The position numbers and the translations under genes were made by a program. From assembly GCA_030377895.1 (NCBI GenBank), contig JAUCGB010000034.1, forward strand, positions 1 to 37,861: 37,861 nucleotides of DNA. Direction: 5' to 3'. Source of the stretch: Anaerolineales bacterium HSG24. Its GTDB lineage: Bacteria; Chloroflexota; Anaerolineae; 4572-78; J111. Of the stretch, positions 24,661-33,900 are shown piece by piece. Position 1 is the first letter of the stretch. Each line of letters starts with the position of its first letter. The notes beneath the pieces are model-generated. The model did no database searches. It saw only the letters and a program-made list of their open reading frames with translations, and was not told the DNA's origin.

Positions 24661-26736
24661 ATGTTGTCCCGTACCCTTATTCTGTTTATCATTCTGCTTG
24701 CCTTTGCTCTACGCCTCTATAACCTGACCTATCACAGCCTTTGGTTTGACGAATCGGTCAGCGTCTATTGGGCCAAACAAGATGTCAGCCGCATCATCGA
24801 AGTCGGTTTTACGCTGGAAGAAGATCGCCTCCCTCCCCTCTACTACCTCATCCTTAAAAGCTGGATCAATCTGTTTGGCCTGCATGAATTCAGCGTCCGA
24901 CTCCTATCGGTCTTTATCGGAACACTCCTCGTTCCGGTAGTCATACGCCTCGCCCGAATCCTATTCAGCCACCCTGTAGCCCTCATCAGCGGTTTGCTGG
25001 TTGCCCTGAATCCGTTTCTAATCTGGTACAGCCAAGAGAGCCGCATGTACGCGCCCGCCGTCCTGTTTGGAACATGGGCCGTGCTGAGTTGGCTGAACCT
25101 GATCAAATCTAATTCCCATTCAAACTATCCGCTATCCACTACCCATTATCCACTATCCATTCTTCATTCTTCATTCTTCATTCCTCATTCCTCATTCCTC
25201 ATTCCTCATTCTTCATTCCTCATTCCTCATTTCTCACTCTTCATTCTCTTTTCCATTCTCGCCCTATACAGCCACCTCTACGCCGGATTTCTCCTGCCCG
25301 CGTTGGGTCTCTGGTTGCTGATGAGCTATCCTCGATACCTTAAATTGATTACCCTTTTTGCCTTATCTGGACTAATTATCACCCTGAGTTATAGCCCCAT
25401 TTTGATAGCGATCTGGCGCTTCTCCGCTGAAGCCACCCCCGGCCATCCATTAACCGGCATCCTAGAACGGGTTTGGTGGCTACTGCATGCTTTCACCGTC
25501 TGGCAAGCCCCCCTCTCGCCCAGATTGGACATGCTGATTCCGCTTGGTGTCTCCCTCTTCGCCTTCGGTGCGATTTTGTGCCTCAAAAGAGGGGAAGCCA
25601 ATTGTAGGATAGGCTTTAGCCTGTCAGTTTACAGGCCGACCAAAGTCCGCCCTACTCTCAGAAACCCACGCATGCTGATTGTCATGCTACTCGCCATGCC
25701 GTTTCTGATTGCCAATCTCCTCCTCGCTCGGAACTATCTGGCCTTTTTTGGCGAACGATACTTTATCGTCATGGTTCCGTGGCTCCTGATTTTAGCCGCG
25801 CTGGGAGCAGACATGTTTGGTCAACAGTTGAATCGAGTCATGACAAAAAAAATAGGAGTGCAAGGCTTATTTTGCAGGCTAAATGAGTCTTGCACTCCTC
25901 ATAGTTTTTTCTATCTAACCCCCACCGTCATCCTGATAAGCCTGACCATGTTTGCCCTGCCCGGCCAATGGAGCGTTCCGGCCAGCAAAGAGGCCTGGCG
26001 ACAGAGCGTGACCTATCTGGCTGACCATGCTACCCCAAATCATGGCATCCTGATTCATCCTGATTGGGTACGTCATCCCTTCCAATTTTATTTCAACGGC
26101 CCCGGCCAAACCTACGCCGCTTTTAGCGATGTTGATTCCAGCACCAATCTGGATGGGCCGCTACAGGGAGTTGTTAGCGACCATCCGGTAATCTGGTTGA
26201 TTCAATCTCACCATGACGGCCCTGACCCGGATCGACTGGTGGAGCAATGGTTTGCGGTGCGGTATCCTTTAGTGACCGAACTTTATCCGCCCGGTATCGT
26301 TCTCAAAGGGTACGCCCCCGGCTATCAGATGAGCGGCCTTCCACCCGAGCCCAAACTCCTCGATATCCAGTTTGATAATGGCCTACAACTGGTCGGCTAT
26401 CAGGCTGATGAGACGGCCCGCGCCACCGACGAGCTATTCCATCCCCCCTCTGGCTGGCTACATGTGACACTCTATTGGTCACTTACCGAACCGATTCCGA
26501 CTGACCAGATTCCCTTTGTCCATCTCGTCGGGCCAGAAGGCATCTGGGGTATCAGCCTAGACCGTGCCACCGACGCGCTCAAACTCTATCCCACCTCACG
26601 CTGGCAGGTCGGGCAGATTATTCGGCATGACCTTGATGTCAACCTGAATCCGGCCACGCCGTCGGGCCAATACCAGTTGGTTGTCGGTTTGGGCGAGGAA
26701 CTATATTCAATCGGCGAGGCGACTGTAAGGGAATAG
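24661..26736 (+). CDS. GT39/ArnT-like glycosyltransferase with repeat-derived insertions
   Basis: 691 residues, polytopic, PMT_2/ArnT-type. The first-loop catalytic pair is Asp30-Glu31 (LWFDESVSVYW), followed by RLPPLYYLILK (PP at 58-59) and EFSVRLLS, then about 10-12 helices. It would transfer a sugar from a polyprenyl-phosphate donor on the outer face of the membrane. The C-terminal domain (about 560-690) is soluble and beta-rich (WLHVTLYWSL, FVHLVGPEG, GQYQLVVGLGEE) and resembles the tail of paralogue 3 at 17193. Three stretches do not belong to the family: residues about 166-195 (heptad repeat), 314-332 and 398-413 (palindromes), all in frame. Because the frame is preserved, the gene may still be functional. 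No ribosome site is evident before ATG 24661. Confidence 0.78.
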   Translation: MLSRTLILFIILLAFALRLYNLTYHSLWFDESVSVYWAKQDVSRIIEVGFTLEEDRLPPLYYLILKSWINLFGLHEFSVRLLSVFIGTLLVPVVIRLARILFSHPVALISGLLVALNPFLIWYSQESRMYAPAVLFGTWAVLSWLNLIKSNSHSNYPLSTTHYPLSILHSSFFIPHSSFLIPHSSFLIPHFSLFILFSILALYSHLYAGFLLPALGLWLLMSYPRYLKLITLFALSGLIITLSYSPILIAIWRFSAEATPGHPLTGILERVWWLLHAFTVWQAPLSPRLDMLIPLGVSLFAFGAILCLKRGEANCRIGFSLSVYRPTKVRPTLRNPRMLIVMLLAMPFLIANLLLARNYLAFFGERYFIVMVPWLLILAALGADMFGQQLNRVMTKKIGVQGLFCRLNESCTPHSFFYLTPTVILISLTMFALPGQWSVPASKEAWRQSVTYLADHATPNHGILIHPDWVRHPFQFYFNGPGQTYAAFSDVDSSTNLDGPLQGVVSDHPVIWLIQSHHDGPDPDRLVEQWFAVRYPLVTELYPPGIVLKGYAPGYQMSGLPPEPKLLDIQFDNGLQLVGYQADETARATDELFHPPSGWLHVTLYWSLTEPIPTDQIPFVHLVGPEGIWGISLDRATDALKLYPTSRWQVGQIIRHDLDVNLNPATPSGQYQLVVGLGEELYSIGEATVRE
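25158..25247 (+). repeat. CATTCYT heptamer tandem array inside the glycosyltransferase gene
   Basis: About twelve tandem copies of a 7-bp unit (CATTCCT/CATTCTT). Three units make 21 bp, so the protein shows a 7-residue period (HSSFLIP). The peptide is hydrophobic and lengthens a loop or helix. Confidence 0.9.
25604..25655 (+). repeat. In-frame palindromic insertion 2 in the glycosyltransferase gene
   Basis: GTAGGATAGGCTTTAGCCTG and CAGGCCGACCAAAGTCCGCC-CTAC form an imperfect inverted repeat of about 20 bp with a short loop. It resembles dispersed GTAGG.. ..CTTT intergenic palindromes. The encoded peptide (RIGFSLSVYRPTKVRPTL) is basic and unlike the surrounding membrane segments. Confidence 0.65.
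25854..25899 (+). repeat. In-frame palindromic insertion 3 in the glycosyltransferase gene
   Basis: AGGAGTGCAAG and CTTGCACTCCT are perfect 11-bp inverted arms around 24 nt containing GCAGGCTAAATGAG. It encodes a Cys-containing stretch (VQGLFCRLNESCTPHS) between two helices. Confidence 0.75.
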
Positions 26737-26813
26737 AGGCTTGTTTTGAAGGTGAAACTCAGTTATAATAGCAAACCGTTAATTTCCCAAAACTTGCTCA
26801 ACCAAGAAACCAA

Positions 26814-26833
26814 TACCTATGCAGGACTACCAA
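26814..26833. repeat. Solo 20-bp hairpin-element end at the MFS start codon
   Basis: TACCTATGCAGGACTACCAA is identical to 3614-3633. Its last base begins the ATG of the MFS gene, and its GCAGGA lies at ribosome-site distance, so the repeat appears to supply the translation signal. Confidence 0.65.
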
Positions 26834-28029
26834 TGACAATTTTTCGACATAAAGTTTTTCTAGCTATTATTTTAGGCCACTTTACCATAGACCTCTTCAC
26901 CAACATGGGATCCGTGGTCATCACCTATTTGAGTAATGAGACGTTGTTACTGACTACGGCCCAAATCGGGCTGGCGATTAGCCTCTATCAACTGATCAAC
27001 GGCTCAATACAACCGATTTTTGGCTTGTTGGCAGACCGAATCGGAACTCGCTGGTTAGGGCCACTCAGCATCGGTTGGACAATTTTCTTTTTTGCCTTAT
27101 CTGTTTTTGTCGCTAAGATTAGCCAAAATTTTACCCTTTTCTTGATTGTGTTCGTTATGGCCGCCTTTGGCTCTGCGGCCTTCCATCCTATGGGAACGAT
27201 GCATGCCGCGACAGCTGACAAAAAACAGGTCGCGACAGGGACATCTATATTTTTCTTGTTTGGACAATCCGGCCTCGCTTTAGGGCCGATTTTGGCTGGA
27301 TTAATCCTAAAATATACGGGCGTGATCGGTATCTATGGATTAGCCATCTCAGCGTTACCGTTGTTGTTCTTCATCGGCTATACCATGCGCGATACGAAAC
27401 CATACATACCCAAAACATCAAACAAAACCAGTTCTGAACAGTGGCGACGACTATTCCAAGAGATACAGTGGCCGATCATTGGTATATTGTTCCTACTGAT
27501 TGGTTTACGCTCATGGGCCTTTTTGGGGACAGTGTCTTTTTTGCCAAAACTGTTTCAAAATATGGGATGGGAATCTGACCAGTACGGCGCGATTACTGGC
27601 ATCTATTGGATTGCCTCGGCCATTATGGGGGTGGTCGGGGGGAGCATGGCTGACCGCTGGGGCAGACGGCATGTCATATTTATAACCTTGTTACTTGGTG
27701 CTATTCCCCTATATTTCCTACCTCTCTTTAGCAACTGGGTGGCCTTTGTGCTGGCGATTTTGATTGGAGGGCTACTCGGTGCATCCCATAGCGTGTTGGT
27801 TGTCATTATCCAAGACCTGTTACCTACCTCAAAGTCATTAGCGTCGGGCTTGGCGCTCGGCTATCTGTTTAGCAGTGGGGCAATTGCCACATGGAGCATC
27901 GGGGTTTTGGCTGACCAGATTGGCGCAGGTGGCTTGGAGTTTATCATCCAACTCGGCTCTGGAATTGGGATTGCTTCAGCCTGTTTGGCCCTGTTGTTAC
28001 CGGCCACCAAGGACAAAATAGGGGGGTAG
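26833..28029 (+). CDS. MFS transporter, fosmidomycin-resistance (Fsr)-like
   Basis: 398 residues with about 12 membrane helices. The N terminus (LGHFTIDLFTNM) and the segment FGSAAFHPMGTMHAA followed by FFLFGQSGLALGP are characteristic of the Fsr branch of the major facilitator superfamily; GLLADRIGTRW between helices 2 and 3 and GGSMADRWGRR between helices 8 and 9 are the usual MFS cytoplasmic loop motifs. Drug or metabolite efflux driven by protons is inferred from the family; the substrate is unknown. The frame is open from a TTG at 26746, but ATG 26833 starts right before the first conserved helix and has GCAGGA upstream. It lies 96 bp after the glycosyltransferase in the same direction. 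Confidence 0.85.
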   Translation: MTIFRHKVFLAIILGHFTIDLFTNMGSVVITYLSNETLLLTTAQIGLAISLYQLINGSIQPIFGLLADRIGTRWLGPLSIGWTIFFFALSVFVAKISQNFTLFLIVFVMAAFGSAAFHPMGTMHAATADKKQVATGTSIFFLFGQSGLALGPILAGLILKYTGVIGIYGLAISALPLLFFIGYTMRDTKPYIPKTSNKTSSEQWRRLFQEIQWPIIGILFLLIGLRSWAFLGTVSFLPKLFQNMGWESDQYGAITGIYWIASAIMGVVGGSMADRWGRRHVIFITLLLGAIPLYFLPLFSNWVAFVLAILIGGLLGASHSVLVVIIQDLLPTSKSLASGLALGYLFSSGAIATWSIGVLADQIGAGGLEFIIQLGSGIGIASACLALLLPATKDKIGG

Positions 28030-28160
28030 AAAGGGCATAGAGTAGTTGGGGGAGGCAGAATATGATAACTAATCTAATTGACGCGAATGAGTCATCTTCG
28101 ACAATAGACCTCTTTTTGCGCCTTACCTCGCCCGTAGCCCACAGGGACGCTATCTCCGAG

Positions 28161-28270
28161 GGCTATCAACTTAACGTGAGACAGATAATATCGTAGCACA
28201 GTCTTTAGACTGTGCGCGGCACAGGCTGAAGCATGTGCTACATGTCTCAGCTTATGTTAAGTTGATAGCC
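28161..28270. mobile_element. GGCTATCAAC palindromic MITE with perfect 8-bp target duplication
   Basis: A 110-bp palindromic element: left end GGCTATCAACTTAACGTGAG, right end GTTAAGTTGATAGCC, internal CACAGTCTTTAGACTGTG and GCACAGGCTGAAGCATGTGC. It is flanked by TCTCCGAG on both sides (28153-28160 and 28271-28278). No coding capacity, so it must have been moved by a transposase elsewhere. Confidence 0.82.
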
Positions 28271-28325
28271 TCTCCGAGTAAACTACGCTTCATCACAATT
28301 TGTAAAGATCATTCACCTCAAAATG

Positions 28326-28401
28326 GGTAGTCCTGCATAGGTAGTGGTCAGCTACCCGCAAGTTTAGAACTTGCGGGTAGCTAACGGATTCTTATCACTA
28401 C
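28326..28401. repeat. ACCCGCAAGTT hairpin element, copy C
   Basis: GGTAGTCCTGCATAGGTA start, perfect stem CTACCCGCAAG...CTTGCGGGTAG (28352-28380), then CTAACGGAT and ATCACTAC. It is nearly identical to copy D at 35414. Confidence 0.8.
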
Positions 28402-28431
28402 AAAATGAACCATGCCCAAAAAACGCTCGAA

Positions 28432-28711
28432 ATGACATGTGAATGACATGTGAAAAGTTGCCCCAGTTAAGTCAATCCCCCTAAAATACCCCTATTTATT
28501 TAGGTTATTTCATGTTAAAATTAACAGTAATATTGACGGATTACAACCGTATGCCCACCCTCAACTGGAATGGCTAATCAGTACATGGTTAGTCAACTCA
28601 AATGCCCTGATAGAATTCCAACTTCCTTGCAGTACCTCCCTTATTTCTCATTTTATGTCATCACGTCACGTACTTTACTAACTTATGCTATCAATGATGT
28701 TAACACGCCAG
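28432..28711. other. Non-coding stretch between hairpin element C and the cyclase relic
   Basis: Apart from two tandem copies of AATGACATGTG (28433-28454), nothing recognisable is seen. It may be further decayed sequence of the cyclase pseudogene. Confidence 0.4.
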
Positions 28712-28817
28712 AATATTGTCCATGCAATCAGTACTAGATTGCTGATTACGGAAGGAATGGCATGTGGCAACGTCAGGATTACAGCGTGATGGGTGACACC
28801 GTCAGCCTCGCCTTTTG
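28712..28817 (+). pseudogene. Relic of a class III nucleotidyl cyclase domain
   Basis: Reading from 28763 gives QRQDYSVMGDTVSLA, the diagnostic cyclase tract (usually R.DYTVMGDTVNLAARL). Just upstream in another frame lies ISTRLLITEGMA, matching the preceding GI.TG.v..g.mG segment, so a frameshift separates them; a stop follows directly. With the TPR frame at 29149 it appears to be the remains of one cyclase-ATPase-TPR gene of the kind common in Chloroflexota. Further pieces such as VGRDEW at 29020-29037 fit the start of the ATPase domain. Confidence 0.55.
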
Positions 28818-29047
28818 AGTTTGAATGGTTAGTGAAAAGGAGAATTTAAGTCATCCCAAATTTCTCGTTTGTGCCTGAATAGGTACAGGCGCAGAGTTTT
28901 TCGCCGCGCTGGATAGTCCTCTAGAAAAGTTTTGGCCGTTACGACATGGGACATAATTTATCTGGACAGCGTTAATTATTTCCCCACGTGCCTTAGCTTT
29001 AACCCGATGTGTTAGCTCAGTTGGTAGAGACGAGTGGATGACGACGA

Positions 29048-29131
29048 CTAATCAACGAGTACTGGGAGCGTAGGCACCTTGCCTAAAGCAGGCTGGGAAG
29101 CCTGCGCTCCCAGTATCCTCGCTGATTAATC
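29048..29131. repeat. TACTGGGAGCG palindrome within the broken cyclase-TPR gene
   Basis: TACTGGGAGCGTAGGC (29060-29075) pairs with GCCTGCGCTCCCAGTA (29100-29115). Outer similarity continues (AATCAACGAG against CTCGCTGATT). It sits at the point where the ATPase part is missing and just before the surviving TPR frame. Confidence 0.7.
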
Positions 29132-29148
29132 AACATCACTATTTTCTT

Positions 29149-30726
29149 ATGACAAAATTAACTGAATATTTACATCGTTTAGAACTGTTGGATTTAATTG
29201 CCCTCCAACAGAGAGAACCGGAGCCGGTTTATGCCCTTAAACACATTTTTTTCCAAGAATCGGCCTACGGTAGCATGTTGCTGAGTGATCGCCGTGCCCT
29301 GCATCAACAAGTGGGCGAGGTGCTGGAGGATTTATACGTTCATCCCCCTTTAGGCGGGAGCAACGATAACCAAAATTCAAACAAAACTACCTTACTGCTG
29401 GCCCATCATTTTGAACAAGGTGGCGACCGTGCCCGATCAATTAAATACCTCAAACAGGCCGCAGCCAAAGCCAAAGCAACCTACGCCAATCAAGAGGCCA
29501 AAATGTTGTATGACCGCCTGCTAGAATTGACCGGAGAGAACGACCTACAAACGCAGTGGAATATTTTGGCTGACCGAGAGCAAGTGTCCGACCGATTGGG
29601 ACTGAGCGAACAGCAGGCTCAAGATTTAGAGACACTCCAGCAACTGGCGAATCTGATGGCAGACAATCTGCGGTTAGCCATCAGCTACAACCGCCAAGCC
29701 GCCAAGTTGGACAAGATTAGCCAATATCAGGCCGCGGCTGAGGCGGCTAAAAAAGGACTAAGTTACGCAAAACAGGCCAACAATGAACGACTGGAGTCGC
29801 AAAGTCTCAATTTGTTAGCATGGTCAGCATGGCGACGATTCGATTATCAGCAAGTTAAAGAGTATGCTGAACAGGCCCTAAATGCCCTGCATGTAATCAA
29901 CGACCCACTGAATCGGATTAACAGTCTGCTCCATTTGGGCAAAGCCAGTTATCGCTTGGGGCAGTACGATATTGCCCTAGAGTATATTCAAACTGTACAG
30001 GAATTATCTCAGATGATTGACAATCCTGATAGCGAGGCTAACGCTCATCTGATTTTTGGCTGGATTTATCAACAGTTAGGTGATTACAGTACCGCTGAGA
30101 AGGAGTTTCAATCGGTGCTGAAAAAACGGCAAATTACCGGAGATCGTTATGGTCAAGCCCTCGCGCTCAGTCATTTGGGGTGGGTAGCTTATCATGAAAA
30201 TCAGTACGAAAAAGGGCTTGACTATTGTCAGCAATCCCTCGAAATATCGCATGCTATCGGCGACAGAGAGAACGAAGCCTACTCGTTAGCCGGATTGGCT
30301 CTGAACTACGAGGGACAAAATCAGCCACAATTGGCCTATAAACATTACTATCAGGCCCTACAGATTCATCAAGAAATTGGGGCAACTACACTGGTTATTT
30401 TTGACCAAGCACGGTTAGCTTATTTGGCCCTACAGACGAATAATGTTGAGACTGCCCGTCAAAATATCGAGACCGTGATCGCTTGGATATTAGACGGCAA
30501 GGCCCAACAGTTCTGGGATCCGTGGAGTATCTACCTCACCGCCTATCAAATTTTGAGCGCGTTAGGTGAGTCTGATATCGCTCACCAGTTGTTAGACGAG
30601 GCTCGTACCATCCTTGAACAACGAGCCGACCAAATCAGTGATCAGAAACTACGTCATTCTTTTACCAACCGAGTGACAGTCAACCGAGAAATTATCGAAG
30701 CATGGCAAACCGAAAATCAAACTTGA
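29149..30726 (+). pseudogene. TPR-containing 3' remnant of a cyclase/ATPase/TPR regulator
   Basis: An open frame of 525 codons. The first residues, up to about 70, do not look like a protein start: EPVYALKHIFFQESAYGSMLL followed by RRALHQQVGEVLE is the end of a STAND-type ATPase domain that normally sits in mid-protein (FKHALTQE.AY.SLL...R..LH...). The rest, about 190-500, is tetratricopeptide repeats (LGWVAYHENQYEKGLDYCQQ and similar). The cyclase motif, P-loop and most of the ATPase are absent; a cyclase relic lies about 350 bp upstream and a palindrome sits at the junction. The TPR part has no internal stops, so it may still be expressed from ATG 29149, but no ribosome site is clear. Confidence 0.65.
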
Positions 30727-30760
30727 GACAGTTCCAATTTTAAATTCTTCCAAATATCGC

Positions 30761-30927
30761 TGGCTGAGCCTGTCGAAGCCAATCGGCTATCAACTTAACG
30801 TGAGACAGATAATATCGTAGCACAGTCTTTAGACTGTGTGGGTAAGGATCAGGGCTGAAGCATGTGCTACATGTCTCGGCTTACGTTAAGTTGATAGCCA
30901 AGCCAATCCCCTTCGGCAAGCTCAGGG
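30761..30927. repeat. GGCTGAGCCTGTCGAAG palindrome split by a MITE
   Basis: GGCTGAGCCTGTCGAAGCC (left, before 30785) and CCTTCGGCAAGCTCAGGG (right, after 30908) are the two arms of a CTTCGACAAGCTCAGG-type palindrome like that at 19277, separated by the MITE at 30785-30899. Confidence 0.65.
30785..30899. mobile_element. GGCTATCAAC palindromic MITE with perfect 9-bp target duplication
   Basis: A 115-bp copy with the same ends and centre as 28161-28270. It is flanked by AAGCCAATC on both sides (30776-30784 and 30900-30908). It was inserted into the loop of another palindrome. Confidence 0.85.
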
Positions 30928-30974
30928 AACGTTGGGAGATTTATTTTTTTGGAATTGCCTGAGAGGAAAATCGC

Positions 30975-33900
30975 ATGTTAGTAAAAATTTGGGGAGCGAG
31001 AGGCTCCATTCCGACACCAATTAAACCAAGAGCAATCCGCGAGAAAATTATCAGCGCCTTCTTAAAAGTTTCCAGAGTCGAGGATACCAGCCTGCGCGAG
31101 AAACTGGTAGCCGCGATTTTGGGACTACCCTTGCCCGATGACAATACCGAAAAAAGAAGTACACCTGTTCTACAACGGCAAATTATCGAAACTTATCTTG
31201 ATAACCTCTCCCCTTTAGCCGGATCGACTGCGAGTGGAAACACGCCCTGCATCTCGGTTGAAGCGGGGAACGACTTGTTTATCATTGATGCCGGATCGGG
31301 GATTCGGGAATTGGGCGTGGAACTAATGAAAGGGGCTTGCGGACAAGGGAAAGGGGTGCTTCATCTGCTGTTTAGTCACCCTCACTGGGATCATATTCAA
31401 GGCTTTCCCTTCTTTCGACCGGCCTTTGTGCCGGGCAATAAAATTATCATTTACAGTGTGCATGAGATGGAGCCGATTTTGCGACGACAGCAAAATTTTA
31501 CCACTTTTCCGGTCTCGATTGATTACATGCAGGCTGATTTTGTGTTTCAACAACTCAATGCGGAGGAGGTGCTGGAGTTTGGGAATCTGCGAATTCGGAA
31601 CATTCGGAACGAGCATCCCGGCGACGCGTATAGTTATCGGTTTGAGAAAGGAAACAAGGTGTTTGTCTATGCCTCTGATTCCTCGTACCCGCATGAGGTC
31701 GATTTGCACCCTTACATCAACTTTTTTAAGAATGCCGATGTCCTAATTTTTGACACACAGTTCACGCAACGGGAATCGGATGAGAAGGAGGACTGGGGAC
31801 ATAGTTCCTCTTTTATGGGCGTGGAGATGGCACAGGCCGCAGATGTCAAAACTCTGCTATTATATCACTACGACCCCACCTACTCAGATGTGGCCCTTGA
31901 GAAGATTTTAGTTGATGCTCTCAAATTTCAAGAGAATCAATATCCTAATAAAAAACCGATGGAGATTTTGATTGCTCAAGATGGGCAAGAGTTTGACTTG
32001 ACCCCACCCAAAATGACCGAACTGCACCATCGTTCGGGAGATGACATCGCTATTTTAACCCCGCGTGGTATATTTAACGAACATGTTGCCACCGATCTGA
32101 ATCAGCAGGTTGAATGTTTACCCGGTGATGATTTCCCATCGCAATTGATTATCGATATGTCGGCGGTGGAGATGTTGCAGGTGGCTGGTTTACGAGCATT
32201 GGTCAAACTTCGTAAAAAATATGCCGGTTCCTCTATTGTGCTGGCCGCGCCCTCAATCAACGTGCAACAGTTGATCGAGTTGGCTGGCTATCTCGACTTT
32301 TTCGCCATTCACCCCTCGGTGGAGCACGCGCTCAAGGCTTTGCAGACGTATAAGCGCACCAATTTACCGGGGCAGACTATCAAAGGTCGCTACTATCTGG
32401 AAGAGAAGGTAGGCGACGGGCGGCTAGGCACGGTCTATCGAGCCGTCGATTTGCAACAAAAAGAGACTGTCGCCGTTAAAATCCTCTCGCCTTCCTTTAG
32501 CGATGGGGCGATTGAGCTTTTTCTGCGTCATGCTCGGCAGGTGGTTGAACTTGTCCATCCCCACATCGCCAACATTATGCACTGTGACAAAGAGCAAGGT
32601 TTACCTTTTATGATTGAGGAGTTTGTGGAGGGACAGACCTTGGACTATCTGTTAGCGAAGTCGGGCGAGCCGTTAAAGCTGAATATGGCTCTCTCCATTG
32701 CCGAGCGGATGGCCTCTGCTTTGGAGTATGCCCATACCTACGGGGTGATTCATGGCGATCTCAAACCGAAAAATGTGTTGATGAACGGGACGACCTTGAA
32801 AATCAGCGATTTTGGGTTGGGACGACTGGAAACAGGCAAATCCTTACTCAATATTCATGTACCGTTGGCCTTGGTGACGGCTTCCTATCTAGCCCCTGAG
32901 CAGGTGTTGGGCCATCCGATTGATGAACGGACGGACATCTACGCCTTTGGTATTATCATGTACGAATTGCTGACCGGCACACTTCCGTTTTATGGGACAG
33001 ATCAGCAGATTTTGGAGCAACATTTGAGCGTGCCACCTCGCCCGTTACGTGAGCATAATCCTGACATTTCGCCCATGTTAGAGCATTTTGTCCTAAAATT
33101 GCTCAACAAAGACCCAAACAAACGATATAAATCGATTCAGAAGATTCGGCAAATTTTGGCTGGAATCGTGCCAATACAGAAATCCATCGCACAAACCACC
33201 GGCTATCATCGCACCCCACCGTCGCCTATGGTCAGTCGGGAGAAACCGTTGGCTTATCTGGCTGATTTGTGGACCACATGTCAACGTGGGCAGAGCCAAA
33301 TCATCTTTGTGACTGGCGAAAGTGGCGCGGGTAAAACTCGTATTTTGCAAGAGTTTGCCCAACATGTTGACCAGAAGAACGTGCTGTTGTTGACGGGGAG
33401 TTTCGGTATTCGGCGGCAGTTGATACCCTATCAGCCTTTTTTGGAGGCGATTCAGTGTTATCTTAATCAATCGGATACTTTTCCAGACGAAAAACAGCGT
33501 CACCTGTTTCAGCAAATCGTGCAAAATCTTCCTCCGGTTTATGGCCGAAACGTCATCAATCTTGAGGCCAATGCTGACCAGAATCCACTCAAAAGCGACC
33601 CGTCGCCAACCCCTGTTATCGAGTTTCCTCGCTTGGCTGAGGCGATTAAACAGGCCACCCAAAAACAGCCATGTCTGCTAATTTTTGATGATGTCCACTG
33701 GGCTGACGCAAATAGTCTGTACTTACTGGATTATCTGATTACCAGTTGCCATGATTTGCCGTTGATGATTGTCGTCTCTTATGCCCATAGCCACCTAAAA
33801 TCAGACACCTATCTGAACCATCTGCTAAAACGGCATGCCTCAGAGCATACCCTCTCCTTAGCTCGATTAAATCAGCACAGCGTGACCGAGATATTAAGCT

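Noticed and set aside
29004..29080. Possible complete tRNA gene
   Set aside because: Only the D arm matches; the anticodon stem does not pair and no T-loop sequence follows within 76 nt.
33093..33662. 189-codon minus-strand frame within the kinase-fusion gene
   Set aside because: It is antisense to the ATPase domain coding region and is unlike any known protein.
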